DNA from: Flavobacteriaceae bacterium LSUCC0859
GTDB lineage: Bacteria; Bacteroidota; Bacteroidia; Flavobacteriales; Flavobacteriaceae
Assembly: GCA_022239325.1 (NCBI GenBank)
Contig: JAKOGP010000001.1
Coordinates: forward strand, 62,001-126,000
Length of the DNA: 64,000 bases
Reading direction: 5' to 3'
Made by a program: the position numbers and the translations under genes. This document shows, piece by piece, positions 35,030 to 45,712 of the stretch. The notes below the pieces were generated by a model. It did no database searches and was not told the DNA's origin. It saw only the letters and a program-made list of their open reading frames with translations. Position 1 is the stretch's first letter. Every line of letters starts with the position of its first letter.

Positions 35030-37750
35030 TTGCTTTTAAAAAGTCCCATATTTTTAATTTTAGGGTGTCTTCTATTTGGAGCTTCTTTACAAGCGCAAGA
35101 GGGAAGTAGCTTATCTTTTGCTCAAGTGAGAAAAGACAGCATAGAGAAATTAGAAAAAAAACGCCTACAGCAAAGAAAAGCCAAGGGCTTAGATAGTGTC
35201 TCCTCAGATTCAATCACAGAAAAGCCTGGTATTTTAGTAGATATTATTCGTTATAAAGCTAAGGCTTATGCTAAAATGAGCAGGATGGATCACCGTATTT
35301 ATCTTTATGACGAAGCAGAACTCTATTACCAAGACACAGAACTCACCTCCGGAAAAATAGACATGGACTACCTGAGCAATGAGGTATATGCAGGAAGAAT
35401 TAAAAATGACAAAGATCAATATACCCAACTACCCAACTTTGTTCAAGCCAACAGCACTGTTAATCCAGACTCTATCCGATTTAATTTTGACAGTAAAAAA
35501 GCCCTCATCTGGAACTCCAGATCTGAGCAACAAGCCGGATTAGGCTCTTTTGGAAGTGAGAGTATGAACGTGCTTGCCTCGCTTACTAAAAAAGAAAATG
35601 ACTCCGTATACTTTCTTAAAGACATGAGGCTTACCTCTTCTCAAACTCCAGAAAATCCGGATTATTACATTAGAATTAGAAAAGCAAAGTTTGTACCCAA
35701 GAAAAAAATAGTTTCAGGTTTGGCCAACCTGTACATTTCAGATGTGCCAACACCTATTGCCCTTCCCTTTGGTTATTTTCCCATGACCTCAGGCCGCTCT
35801 GCTGGACTTATCATGCCTACTTTTGGTAATGACCCAGGTAGGGGATATTTCTTACAAAATGGGGGATATTATTTACCAATAAACGATTATTTTGACCTCA
35901 ACCTTACCGGAGACGTTTACTCCAATGGAAGCTATGGGTTTAGGACCCAGTCTGTGTATACTAAAAAGTATAAATACCGCGGGAATATTAACTTTAGATA
36001 TGAAAACCTCGTAACCTCCCAAAAGGGTTTTGATGACTACGGTAGAAACACCATTTACAACATTCAGATATCTCATTCACAAGACGCAAAAGCCAATCCA
36101 ACGTCTAGACTTTCTGCCTCTGTGAATTTAGGAAGTAGCCAGTATTTTAGGAACTCATTAAACCAAATGAACCTACCCAATACACAAAATAACAACCTCT
36201 CTTCTTCTATATCTTATTCTAAAAATTTCCCAGACTATCCGGCAGTAAATATGTCTGTGACAGCTTCTCACAACCAAAATACCAATACCCAAGCTATAAA
36301 CCTTACTCTACCTACTTTCCAGGCCAGTATGGAGCGTATTTATCCATTTGCCAAAAGAGATGGGATTAAAAAAGGAATTCTACAAAACATCAATTTCACC
36401 TATGCTACCAGGGGAGAAAATAGAATTCAGACTACGGACTCCCTCTTTTTTAAAAAGGAAATGTTTAGAGACGCAAAATTGGGAATGACCCACAGCATAC
36501 CCTTTAACACCAACTTTAAAGTAGCTAAATACTTTTCTGTTTCCATTGGTGGGAATTACGAAGATTCTTGGGTATTTGAAACCTACGGACAAAGTTTAGG
36601 GGAAGACGGTAAGGTGGTTAGAGATACCGTAAAAGGTTTTGATCGCTTTAACAAATACAACCTAAGCGCCAGTATTGGTACTACTGTTTATGGAACCTTT
36701 GCCTTCAAGGAGGGCTCAAAAATACAAGCACTAAGGCACGTCATTAGACCCTCTGTAAGTATTGGATACTTACCTTCTTTTGAGCAGTTTTACGACTCTT
36801 ATCTAAACGCTAAAGGAGAGGTAGTACAATATACCCGCTTTCAAGGATCTATGTACGGGGCCCCGGGCCTACAAAAATCAAGGTCTGTTGGTTTCTCTCT
36901 GCAAAACACTCTAGAAGCAAAATTAGCCCCCAAAGATTCTACTTCCACAGAACCTAGAAAAGTGAGTCTTTTAAACAACTTAAACTTCTCCTCTAGTTAT
37001 AATTTTGAAGCAGACTCACTTAGATTAGCGCCTGTTAGTTTTTCTGGCGGTACCAGCCTGTTTAATTCTAAACTCTCTGTGAACTTTTCTGGTAGCTTAG
37101 ACCCCTATGCTATTGATAATAATGGAACGCGTATTAATACGCTAAACCTCAAAAATGGCGGAGGTCTATTTAGATTAACCAGAGGAAGCGCCAACCTGAG
37201 TTATTCCCTCAATAATGACAGCTTTAAGAAAAATAAAGGTCCTGAGAAAGAGAAATCTGAAGAGGAAAAAAGAAAGGAGGAGGAGCAACAAAACTTCTAT
37301 ATGGCAGCCTCTGGTGGAAGAACAGATGGGCTTTTTGGAAGGGCTGGAGAATTTAGTGACAGTAGAAACTTTGCGAAAGACAACGGCGGCAGCGAGAATG
37401 TAGAGAACCCTATATACGGGACTAAAATTCCATGGAGTCTGAACCTAGCCTACGCCATAACCTATAACAATTCTAACAGACAGCAAGAATTTAGTAACAA
37501 CTCCCTCATGTTTAACGGCAATGTAGACCTCACCCCCATGTGGAAAGTGGGTGTCTCTTCCGGATACGATTTTAAAAACAAAGGGTTTACACTCACTCAG
37601 TTTACAGTAGAGCGAGATCTAAATGACTTTAGGTTAAATTTTGACTGGACCCCCTTTGGAGATTACGAACGATGGTACTTCTTTATTGGTATAAAAAGCT
37701 CCCTACTCTCCGATCTAAAATGGGAGAAAAGAAGCCAGCCTCCTAGATAA
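35030..37750 (+). CDS. lptD: LPS assembly outer membrane protein LptD
   Basis: A 906-aa protein in the Bacteroidota LptD form. It has a signal peptide (cleavage after SLQAQ), an OstA/LptA-like periplasmic domain (about 65-230; YLYDEAELYYQDTELTSGKIDMDY), then a large beta-barrel with alternating aromatic strands. The IALPFGYFPMTSGRSAGLIMPTFG segment is characteristic. It inserts lipopolysaccharide in the outer leaflet. No in-frame ATG exists between an upstream stop (35018) and the signal peptide, so the start must be TTG at 35030 (or CTG at 35024). A Lys/Glu-rich insertion sits near 730-750. ridA follows 14 bp downstream. Confidence 0.9.
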   Translation: MLLKSPIFLILGCLLFGASLQAQEGSSLSFAQVRKDSIEKLEKKRLQQRKAKGLDSVSSDSITEKPGILVDIIRYKAKAYAKMSRMDHRIYLYDEAELYYQDTELTSGKIDMDYLSNEVYAGRIKNDKDQYTQLPNFVQANSTVNPDSIRFNFDSKKALIWNSRSEQQAGLGSFGSESMNVLASLTKKENDSVYFLKDMRLTSSQTPENPDYYIRIRKAKFVPKKKIVSGLANLYISDVPTPIALPFGYFPMTSGRSAGLIMPTFGNDPGRGYFLQNGGYYLPINDYFDLNLTGDVYSNGSYGFRTQSVYTKKYKYRGNINFRYENLVTSQKGFDDYGRNTIYNIQISHSQDAKANPTSRLSASVNLGSSQYFRNSLNQMNLPNTQNNNLSSSISYSKNFPDYPAVNMSVTASHNQNTNTQAINLTLPTFQASMERIYPFAKRDGIKKGILQNINFTYATRGENRIQTTDSLFFKKEMFRDAKLGMTHSIPFNTNFKVAKYFSVSIGGNYEDSWVFETYGQSLGEDGKVVRDTVKGFDRFNKYNLSASIGTTVYGTFAFKEGSKIQALRHVIRPSVSIGYLPSFEQFYDSYLNAKGEVVQYTRFQGSMYGAPGLQKSRSVGFSLQNTLEAKLAPKDSTSTEPRKVSLLNNLNFSSSYNFEADSLRLAPVSFSGGTSLFNSKLSVNFSGSLDPYAIDNNGTRINTLNLKNGGGLFRLTRGSANLSYSLNNDSFKKNKGPEKEKSEEEKRKEEEQQNFYMAASGGRTDGLFGRAGEFSDSRNFAKDNGGSENVENPIYGTKIPWSLNLAYAITYNNSNRQQEFSNNSLMFNGNVDLTPMWKVGVSSGYDFKNKGFTLTQFTVERDLNDFRLNFDWTPFGDYERWYFFIGIKSSLLSDLKWEKRSQPPR

Positions 37751-37764
37751 TTAAAAAATATATT

Positions 37765-38145
37765 ATGAAAAAAATTATTAAAACACCCCTAGCTCCAGCT
37801 CCTATTGGACCCTATAATCAAGCTGTTTTAAGTGGTCAAACGCTCTATATTTCTGGTCAAACTCCTATTAACCCTGCGAACGGAGAATTGGTTTCTGGGA
37901 CCATTGAAGAAGAAACCCATCAGGTGATGAAAAACCTAAAAGCAATTCTAGAGGCTGCAGGTGCTACTTTTGAACAAGTAGTAAAAGCAAGTATCTTTGT
38001 AAAAGACATGCACCAATTCAAAGCCATTAACGAGGTGTACGCCAGCTATTTCTCTGCAGAGACCGCTCCAGCCAGAGAGACCATTGAGGTGGCCAACCTT
38101 CCCATGTTTGTGAATGTAGAAATCTCTATGATAGCTGTTTTATAA
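37765..38145 (+). CDS. ridA: RidA family 2-iminobutanoate/2-iminopropanoate deaminase
   Basis: A 126-aa protein of the YjgF/YER057c/UK114 family. It has IGPYNQAVLSGQTLYISGQ near the start, KASIFVKDM, and the active-site Arg in APARETIEVANLP. It hydrolyses reactive enamine/imine products of pyridoxal-phosphate enzymes. It is full length, 14 bp after lptD, and is followed by a strong terminator. Confidence 0.95.
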   Translation: MKKIIKTPLAPAPIGPYNQAVLSGQTLYISGQTPINPANGELVSGTIEEETHQVMKNLKAILEAAGATFEQVVKASIFVKDMHQFKAINEVYASYFSAETAPARETIEVANLPMFVNVEISMIAVL

Positions 38146-38173
38146 GGCTCCAAAAAAGGATATAAATAAGGAT

Positions 38174-38203
38174 AAAAAAAGGCCCTATGCAGGGCCTTTT
38201 TTA
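38174..38203. terminator. Bidirectional terminator between ridA and kinase gene
   Basis: A-run, GGCCCT, short loop TATGC, AGGGCC and T-run (stem 38181-38196). It works for ridA on the plus strand and for the convergent kinase gene on the minus strand. Confidence 0.85.
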
Positions 38204-38219
38204 TATAAAAGATCAAAGT

Positions 38220-39071
38220 CTAAATATTTTCTTTGTGAAAAATAACCAGGCCGTCTATGGGGCGCTGTCTAATCTCACCTACAATGAGGTCGTTTCTGTC
38301 CATGACCTCTCTGAGTTCATCTTGTAAATAAAAGGCAATACTACCTACAAAATGTACGGGCACCTTGGTGGCCAATTCAAATTGCATAATATAGTTATTC
38401 ACAAACTGCTGCAAGCCTTTTTTAATCACTCCATTGCAATATGGATGCTTTTTGTGGGCCACCACAAATTTGGCAAATTTGGCCAAATAGGTGTTTGGAT
38501 TGGGCTGCTTATACAGGTTTTCTTTAATCACATCTGCTTCCAAGTTAAACTCTTTGGCAAACTGAATTCCTAGGTCTTGGGGCATTTTGTGAAAGTAATA
38601 ATCGCGAATTAATTTTCTGCCAAAGAAATTTCCACTCCCGTCGTCCATTAGGATATACCCAAGAGACTGTACCTTTTGAAACAACTGGTGGCCGTCATAG
38701 TAACTACAATTAGAGCCCGTTCCCAAAATACAGACAATACCGGGGTCTCCGAGTTTTGTTGTGGCATATACCGCCGCATAAGTGTCTTCTCTAACGTCTA
38801 TTTGGGCGTTGGGAAAAACACCTACAAAAATCTCAGATAAAAAACTTTTCATCCTATCTGTACCACAACCAGCACCGTAAAAATACACTTGAGTTACCTC
38901 TGCTGCATTCTTAGATAGTTCAAAATTGTTTGCCAATCTGTCTTCTATAACATCTCTGGTGAGTACCTCTGGAGAAAGTCCCAGAGTTTGGGTGAAAAAC
39001 ATCTGTTTTCCTTGCTTGTCTAAGGCAATCCAATCAGATTTAGTAGCACCACTATCTGCAATTAAAATCAT
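38220..39071 (-). CDS. BadF/BadG/BcrA/BcrD-type ATPase, likely N-acetylglucosamine kinase
   Basis: A 283-aa sugar-kinase-like ATPase. The ASKHA phosphate motifs are visible: LIADSGATKSDW at the N-terminus (phosphate 1), CILGTGSNCSYYD (phosphate 2) and VHFVGSIAFYL (adenosine). Flavobacterial relatives are annotated as N-acetylglucosamine kinases. Its place after pfkA and gapA suggests a role in sugar entry to glycolysis. A terminator-like hairpin separates it from gapA, so it may be partly uncoupled from those genes. Confidence 0.83.
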   Translation of the reverse strand: MILIADSGATKSDWIALDKQGKQMFFTQTLGLSPEVLTRDVIEDRLANNFELSKNAAEVTQVYFYGAGCGTDRMKSFLSEIFVGVFPNAQIDVREDTYAAVYATTKLGDPGIVCILGTGSNCSYYDGHQLFQKVQSLGYILMDDGSGNFFGRKLIRDYYFHKMPQDLGIQFAKEFNLEADVIKENLYKQPNPNTYLAKFAKFVVAHKKHPYCNGVIKKGLQQFVNNYIMQFELATKVPVHFVGSIAFYLQDELREVMDRNDLIVGEIRQRPIDGLVIFHKENI

Positions 39072-39085
39072 AAGAAATTAAGGAA

Positions 39086-39120
39086 TAAAAAGCCCCAAAA
39101 ACAAAAGTAAATGGGGCTTT
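39086..39120 (-). terminator. Terminator after gapA
   Basis: Inverted repeat GGGGCTTT/AAAGCCCC (39113-39120 with 39089-39096) with a 16-base loop and, on the minus strand, a following T-rich run. It is placed between gapA and the kinase gene. Confidence 0.65.
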
Positions 39121-39133
39121 GAAGGGTTTGTTA

Positions 39134-40150
<1,017 letters not shown>

Positions 40151-40158
40151 TTAAATAA

Positions 40159-41145
40159 TTATGTAGACATAATATCGGACACTCTAATGAGTTCCTTGTC
40201 TATTTTAGTATGGCCCTTTATCGCTTTAATTAAAGGGGTAAGCGTTAATTTGTTATCTTGGATACCTACCATGAGGCTGCTCTTGCCTTCCAATAAAGCC
40301 TCTACGGCTTTTACACCCATTCTGCTGGCGAGCACCCTGTCAAAACAGGAAGGGGAACCGCCTCTTTGCATGTGTCCGAGCACAGAAACACGTACATCAT
40401 ACATAGGAATATGTTCTTCTACATACTCTTTTAGTTCAAAGACATTCTTACCTGTTTTGTCCCCTTCTGCAACCACCACAATGCTGGAAGATTTTCCAGA
40501 TTGCTTAGATCTCTTTAAGGATTCCAACAAACGATCTAATCCTAAGTTTTCCTCTGGTATCAGAATTTCTTCTGCACCAGCACCTACTCCGGCATTTAGA
40601 GCAATATGACCTACATCTCTACCCATGACCTCTACAAAAAAGAGTCTGTTATGGGAGCTGGCTGTATCTCTAATTTTATCTATGACTTCTACCACGGTAT
40701 TCAAAGCGGTGTCAAAGCCTAGGGTATAAGTAGTGCCATATATGTCGTTGTCTATGGTGCCGGGGATACCAATCACTGGAAAGTTGTACTCCTGATTGAA
40801 AATCATGGCCCCTGTAAAACTGCCGTCTCCACCTATTACTACAAAGGCGTCTATACCTTCTTTTACCAGATTTTCATGGGCTTTTGCCCTGCCCTCTGGA
40901 GTTCTAAATTCTAGAGACCTAGCAGATTTTAAAATGGTACCTCCTTTGTTAATTATATTGTTTACAGAACGGGCGTCCATGGGTTTAAAATCTCCCTCAA
41001 TCATGCCTTCATATCCCCTGTAAATTCCTACACATTCTATCTGCATGTAGGCACAGGTCCTCACTACAGATCTTATGGCGGCATTCATTCCAGGAGAATC
41101 ACCACCTGAAGTAAAAACCCCTATTTTTTTAATTTTTGAACTCAT
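40159..41145 (-). CDS. pfkA: ATP-dependent 6-phosphofructokinase
   Basis: A 328-aa enzyme phosphorylating fructose-6-phosphate. It shows GVFTSGGDSPGMNAAIRSVV, VIGGDGSFTGA, the catalytic PGTIDNDI, FVEVMGRDVGHIAL and LGHMQRGGSPSCFDR, all as in bacterial PfkA. First gene of the pfkA-gapA unit. Confidence 0.97.
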   Translation of the reverse strand: MSSKIKKIGVFTSGGDSPGMNAAIRSVVRTCAYMQIECVGIYRGYEGMIEGDFKPMDARSVNNIINKGGTILKSARSLEFRTPEGRAKAHENLVKEGIDAFVVIGGDGSFTGAMIFNQEYNFPVIGIPGTIDNDIYGTTYTLGFDTALNTVVEVIDKIRDTASSHNRLFFVEVMGRDVGHIALNAGVGAGAEEILIPEENLGLDRLLESLKRSKQSGKSSSIVVVAEGDKTGKNVFELKEYVEEHIPMYDVRVSVLGHMQRGGSPSCFDRVLASRMGVKAVEALLEGKSSLMVGIQDNKLTLTPLIKAIKGHTKIDKELIRVSDIMST

Positions 41146-41169
41146 ATGCTGTTAAAAAGGTAAAATTAA

Positions 41170-41177
41170 CAAACTTA
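41170..41177 (-). promoter_or_regulatory. -7 element for pfkA-gapA
   Basis: On the minus strand TAAGTTTG matches TAnnTTTG, about 25 bases before the pfkA ATG. No -33 TTG is seen at 17-23 bases, so it is tentative. Confidence 0.33.
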
Positions 41178-41269
41178 TACATATGAGAATGGGATTTTAT
41201 AGATTATTTAAAAGCTACTAAAACTTCAAACGTTTTCGTTAACAAAAAGTGCTTAAAATTATCAAATAA

Positions 41270-44200
41270 TTATTTTGTGACTGATTTTGAACGGTTTGTA
41301 ATTTTCTCTAAAAGCTCCTTAAAGGTGTTAAAATCTACCTGATACGAGAGTCCCACACCCTGAGTGTACCCCTGCCTGTCTGCTAAGAACTGTTGAATTT
41401 CATTTTCTCTATTAAATATCTTGGCACTTAAACTGCCTTGATCGTTTAATATAATTTGAATTTCTGCATTACCTGCTACCACATTTTCTGTAACACCGCC
41501 CACTGGCACCCCTAAACGTCCATTAAACAGAACCCTATCACTAAGTTGGGTGCTCACGCTCACTCCTATTCTAGAGTCTGTTTGAAGGTTAGAGGCATTG
41601 TCTAAAATACCCTGTTCGTAGGACAGTCCAAAATTAAGTTTGTCATTACTACCCTCTAAAATACTGCTAAATAATCCAGAAGCAGACTGCAACAAATTCC
41701 CTGTAACTGCTTGTTGGTTTATCCCAGTGGCGTCATTGACAAAAGTACCTTGAGCTAGCAGAAAAAAAGCATTTCTATCCTGAACGGTTGGGTCTTGCAA
41801 GGCGTATTGCAACTCAGATTTAACCACGGAATTGGTGCCTGGAAATTCAATATCAAAATCTATGTTGGGGTTTTCAATGGCTCCATCTAAACGCACCAAC
41901 ACCTCTGTAGGAATGCGCTGGGTATAGCCTGTGCTTTCTAGTAATGGTGCGGGATTGGCAAAAAGAGAATAGGAGGCTTCCATATTGAGTTGGGCACCCA
42001 TTGGATCTCCATCCCAAACGATATTGCCACCTGGTTTTACTTTAAAGGTCTTATCTATAAAACCTCCAAACTTATAATTATAAGCCCCACTCACCACAAC
42101 AAAATCTCCAAACATAGCAAACTTGCCATTGGTGTTTATCTCCATGAGTAAAATACCCCCTCCTGTTCCTTTTAAAGAAGACCCAGATTTGGGGTCTACT
42201 ACAATCTCTACCTCTGCCTCTGGAGTAACTGCTAAATCAAAATTGAGTTCCAAACCACGGTAATCCTCTGCTGCTTTTTTACTGGCTTCTGGAAGGTCTA
42301 TAGGCTGCTGTTCTTCAAAATTAATAAAAGTGTAATCGCCCAGACTCACAACGTCTTTGAGGGGAATTTTCAATGCAGTTCCAGCTGCTGTTGTTCCCGA
42401 AACATCAATATTAAGTGCTTTGGTAGGCCCGTAAATACTTCCTGTACCATTTAAAAAACCATCTCCGTAGTACAGGGCTTCTGGGTCTTGCTGGGTGTGA
42501 AGGATATTAAAAGGCTCGGATTGGGTGTCTACCGATAGATCCAACTCCCAATTGCTAAATGAACTATGGGCAATGGAACCAGAGAGAATAGCCTTCGTTT
42601 TAAAGGCCTGATCTGTTAGTTCTATGTCTTTGAATAGGTACGACTGATCCTTTAATGCAATTTTAGTGTTGGGAGAAAAATCATAATTAACTCCCAAATA
42701 AGGTACACTAATACCTGCGTTGTTTAGGGTGAGTTCTCCATTAATATTGGGTCTTGATAAAGGACCCGACACCTCTGCATTTCCCCAAAGCCCCCCGCGA
42801 ATATCTCCAATCACATTTTCTCCCAGAGGGCTAAAGGGTCTTAGTTTGAAATTGTCAAAACTGGCCAATAATTTAGTCTGATAGGAGCTGCTGTCTGTCT
42901 TAAACACATTGCCTAACAAGCGTAATCGCTCTGAGCCGGATTCTACCAATTTCGCATTGACAATAAAATCTGTAAGATCTCCATTTCCTAAAAGATCCAG
43001 GTCTAAGTCTCCTAAAATGGCGCCGTTAATTTCAAAATCTTGAATATCTAAATTAGAATTGGGGAAATACACATTATCTTTTTGTAAGATATTGAGTTCT
43101 CCATTTACCTTACCTGCTATCTTTAAACTGTCTATACTAGGAGATATTTTTTGCAATGCTACCTTCGAAAAGGATAGCTGAATGTCTTTGTAAGTACTGT
43201 CTGCCCACTGTCCGTTTAAGACAATGCGCTCTTGCGCTGGTGTACTCAACACCAAGGAAGACACAAAAATACTGTCCAAATTTGCAGACAATGTTACCTT
43301 GTTATTTTTGTTAGCTGCCGGATTTACCAACCAGGGAGAGCCCTTAAAATTAAATTCAGATTTTTTGAGCCCGAGAACAGATTGTTTTTTTTGGTTAAAG
43401 GTGTGGTAAAAATTAAAGCCATACTGGTCTCGCTGCTGTGGCCCTCCTTTGAATTCTGTTCTGAAAAATAAGGTATCCTGCAGGGTGTTGTTTATAAGCC
43501 TGAGGTCTTCAAAGTCATAGTATGGGGTTTTGACGTTTTTAACCGCTAAAAAAGTATTGAAAAGCGGGTTTTGACTGTCTACTTTTAAAGCGACAGAATC
43601 TAATTGATTCCCAAATAAGGAAAAATGAGGCGATTTAAAGTCTAGGGTAAATACTCCAGTGTCGGCCTGCAAGGCCCCACGGATAAAAGTGTTAGGACTA
43701 AACTGAATCTCTGGGTAAAAAATTTCTATTAGGGTGTTGTACAAATTGAACTCAAAACGCATTTCCTGACCTTGAGTAACCAAAAAAGGCTTGTAATTCG
43801 TGTAAATTCCTCCCATGGCATTTTGAAAAAGCTTTCCAAATTCTTGAAGCTTGTAACGGCCGCGAATAGACCCTGTAATAATGTCTGGAGAATTTATAGA
43901 AAGCGTGCGATAGCCGTCTACCAAACTGTCTGCTGCAATGGTGAAGTCTTCAAAATAATAGGTGTCTTTGCTGTTTTCATAGGCGGTATTGCTCACACTT
44001 AAAACTCCTAGTACATTGTCTATGTTGGTGCCTTTGAGATCGATGTCTAACTGACCCTTAAAAAGGGCTGTAGTGTCCTGAACTAGGTTCATTTTATGGA
44101 AATCTGCATAGTCTACCAAAGCTGTAAAATCAAAAGCAGAATTCTTTGCCGTAAAATCTGCCAGCCCACTAAAACTAAACTTACAATTGGGGTCTTCTAA

Positions 44201-45661
44201 GGTAAAAGCTCCCTCAAATCGCTTGTTTTTAAAGAGACCAGACACATTCCCGTCTATATACTTATAGTTGTTGAGTTCCACAGCGTACACCAGGCCTTCT
44301 ACCTCTGTGTTTAGATTGTTTAACAAGAAACCAGAGCCTTTGATATTGGCGTCCATACTTACTTTTTTCAAAGTTGGGATTTGGGTGTAGGCTCCTAAAT
44401 CAAAATCTATTAGCGATATAAATCCCTGGTACACCCCTTGGTCTATGTTTTGTATGTTAGATAAATTAAGATCTGTGTACATAGCCCCCAAGCTGCTAGA
44501 CACATTCATTTTCGCATGCAGCATATCGGAACCAATTTCTGCACTACCCCTCATGGTAAATGGACCAAGACGCTCCAAAGAACTAGGAATATTTCTGCCT
44601 AAAACTTGAGGCATGAGCCTTACCAAACCTCCGTATTGGGCCTCTAAGGCTCTCAATGTGGCTTCTATCTGAAAAGGGAGCTGGGCATGAAATAAATGCT
44701 TCAGTCTAAAATCTCCCCTAAGTGCGGTTGCACTCGCGTTTAAAAGCAATCTTTCTAGTTGTAAATCGTTGAGCGGGCCATCTATCTGAGTAGAAAAATA
44801 AAACACTTCATCGGGGTCAAAAGCTGGGTAAAAGGCATTTATGTCTGAAGCCGCAAGATAACTGTCATCAAAATCTCCATGAAAAAGCACCTTGTTATAA
44901 AAATCTTGAAAGTCTACTCGCTCGTAATCTAAAACCAATTGACCCTGAATTTTTGATTGTTGCGTTTCTATCAACAACTCTGAAAACTTCATCTGTGTGA
45001 GACTGTAACTAAACTGAGTACTTAAATTTTTAACGGCTATTCCACGAGCGCTAGCAAAGGAAAGTCTGTTAATTTGAACAGCCACCTCGGGGCCAAAAAT
45101 ACGTAGGTTTTTCCCTTGTAAACTCAGAGAATTTGCCCCAAATAAAAGCGGATTCTCTCGGTTATAATCTGTGATTTTAAATTCGGAGGTATCTATGGAC
45201 ACCTGAGCTGCTTGAAGCACAAAAGGCTCAATATCTGAAGAAGATTCTGCAGCGGAGGAAGACAGCTTTTCTAAAAACACATCCCAATTGCTCTGGGTCT
45301 GGCCCACATAAGTGGTAATTTTATACTTTAAGCCATGAATACCCACTTTCCCAAGGTTAAAATCACCCTTTCTTAGTGCGTTAAAGTCTAGAATAGGCGC
45401 TTGGATGGTAGAGGCGTAAAAAAGGGTGTCCTGCTGATAATCTTGCGCGTAAACACCTTTTAATTGGACGTCCAACCCCCATAAATTGGCTTGTACAGCC
45501 TGAATGTTCAGCTGAATGGCATAGCGTTTGTTTAGGCGATTGGCTAGGCTGCGTGCCAAAGAAGTTTGTACCACATTTAGAGACAATAATCCTCCTGCCA
45601 CCAAAAAAAGTATGGCAGCGCTTAGGAGCAAACGAATCCCTATTTTTCTATATTTTCTAAT
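41270..45661 (-). CDS. tamB: Translocation and assembly module TamB
   Basis: A protein of about 1460 aa with one N-terminal membrane helix, a very long beta-helical AsmA/TamB-like body and a C-terminal DUF490 (TamB) domain: VVSGAYNYKFGGFIDKTFKVKPGGNIVWDGDPMGA-type strands, then FFLLAQGTFVND. It bridges inner and outer membranes in outer-membrane protein or lipid transport. The start is unclear. TTG at 45631 would begin inside the hydrophobic helix. The frame extends upstream to an ATT at 45659-45661, giving IRKYRKIGIRLLLSAAI, a basic stretch before the helix as expected, so a rare ATT start is possible. Divergent from tsaD. Confidence 0.88.
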   Translation of the reverse strand: MRKYRKIGIRLLLSAAILFLVAGGLLSLNVVQTSLARSLANRLNKRYAIQLNIQAVQANLWGLDVQLKGVYAQDYQQDTLFYASTIQAPILDFNALRKGDFNLGKVGIHGLKYKITTYVGQTQSNWDVFLEKLSSSAAESSSDIEPFVLQAAQVSIDTSEFKITDYNRENPLLFGANSLSLQGKNLRIFGPEVAVQINRLSFASARGIAVKNLSTQFSYSLTQMKFSELLIETQQSKIQGQLVLDYERVDFQDFYNKVLFHGDFDDSYLAASDINAFYPAFDPDEVFYFSTQIDGPLNDLQLERLLLNASATALRGDFRLKHLFHAQLPFQIEATLRALEAQYGGLVRLMPQVLGRNIPSSLERLGPFTMRGSAEIGSDMLHAKMNVSSSLGAMYTDLNLSNIQNIDQGVYQGFISLIDFDLGAYTQIPTLKKVSMDANIKGSGFLLNNLNTEVEGLVYAVELNNYKYIDGNVSGLFKNKRFEGAFTLEDPNCKFSFSGLADFTAKNSAFDFTALVDYADFHKMNLVQDTTALFKGQLDIDLKGTNIDNVLGVLSVSNTAYENSKDTYYFEDFTIAADSLVDGYRTLSINSPDIITGSIRGRYKLQEFGKLFQNAMGGIYTNYKPFLVTQGQEMRFEFNLYNTLIEIFYPEIQFSPNTFIRGALQADTGVFTLDFKSPHFSLFGNQLDSVALKVDSQNPLFNTFLAVKNVKTPYYDFEDLRLINNTLQDTLFFRTEFKGGPQQRDQYGFNFYHTFNQKKQSVLGLKKSEFNFKGSPWLVNPAANKNNKVTLSANLDSIFVSSLVLSTPAQERIVLNGQWADSTYKDIQLSFSKVALQKISPSIDSLKIAGKVNGELNILQKDNVYFPNSNLDIQDFEINGAILGDLDLDLLGNGDLTDFIVNAKLVESGSERLRLLGNVFKTDSSSYQTKLLASFDNFKLRPFSPLGENVIGDIRGGLWGNAEVSGPLSRPNINGELTLNNAGISVPYLGVNYDFSPNTKIALKDQSYLFKDIELTDQAFKTKAILSGSIAHSSFSNWELDLSVDTQSEPFNILHTQQDPEALYYGDGFLNGTGSIYGPTKALNIDVSGTTAAGTALKIPLKDVVSLGDYTFINFEEQQPIDLPEASKKAAEDYRGLELNFDLAVTPEAEVEIVVDPKSGSSLKGTGGGILLMEINTNGKFAMFGDFVVVSGAYNYKFGGFIDKTFKVKPGGNIVWDGDPMGAQLNMEASYSLFANPAPLLESTGYTQRIPTEVLVRLDGAIENPNIDFDIEFPGTNSVVKSELQYALQDPTVQDRNAFFLLAQGTFVNDATGINQQAVTGNLLQSASGLFSSILEGSNDKLNFGLSYEQGILDNASNLQTDSRIGVSVSTQLSDRVLFNGRLGVPVGGVTENVVAGNAEIQIILNDQGSLSAKIFNRENEIQQFLADRQGYTQGVGLSYQVDFNTFKELLEKITNRSKSVTK

Positions 45662-45675
45662 ACCGCTTTATGTTT

Positions 45676-45683
45676 TACCTTTG
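45676..45683 (+). promoter_or_regulatory. -7 element for tsaD
   Basis: TACCTTTG matches TAnnTTTG, 30 bases before the tsaD ATG. The -33 position lacks a clear TTG. Confidence 0.33.
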
Positions 45684-45703
45684 TAGACAATCAAATTTGA
45701 TTC

Positions 45704-45711
45704 CAAAGATA
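45704..45711 (-). promoter_or_regulatory. -7 element for tamB
   Basis: The minus strand reads TATCTTTG, matching TAnnTTTG. It is about 43 bases upstream of the candidate ATT start and overlaps the tsaD leader. Without a -33 element it is tentative. Confidence 0.27.
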
Positions 45712-45712
45712 A

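Noticed and set aside
34893-35213. 106-codon minus-strand frame overlapping the start of lptD
   Set aside because: It covers the lptD signal peptide and OstA region, which is clearly coding on the plus strand. Its hydrophobic look comes from complementing that sequence.
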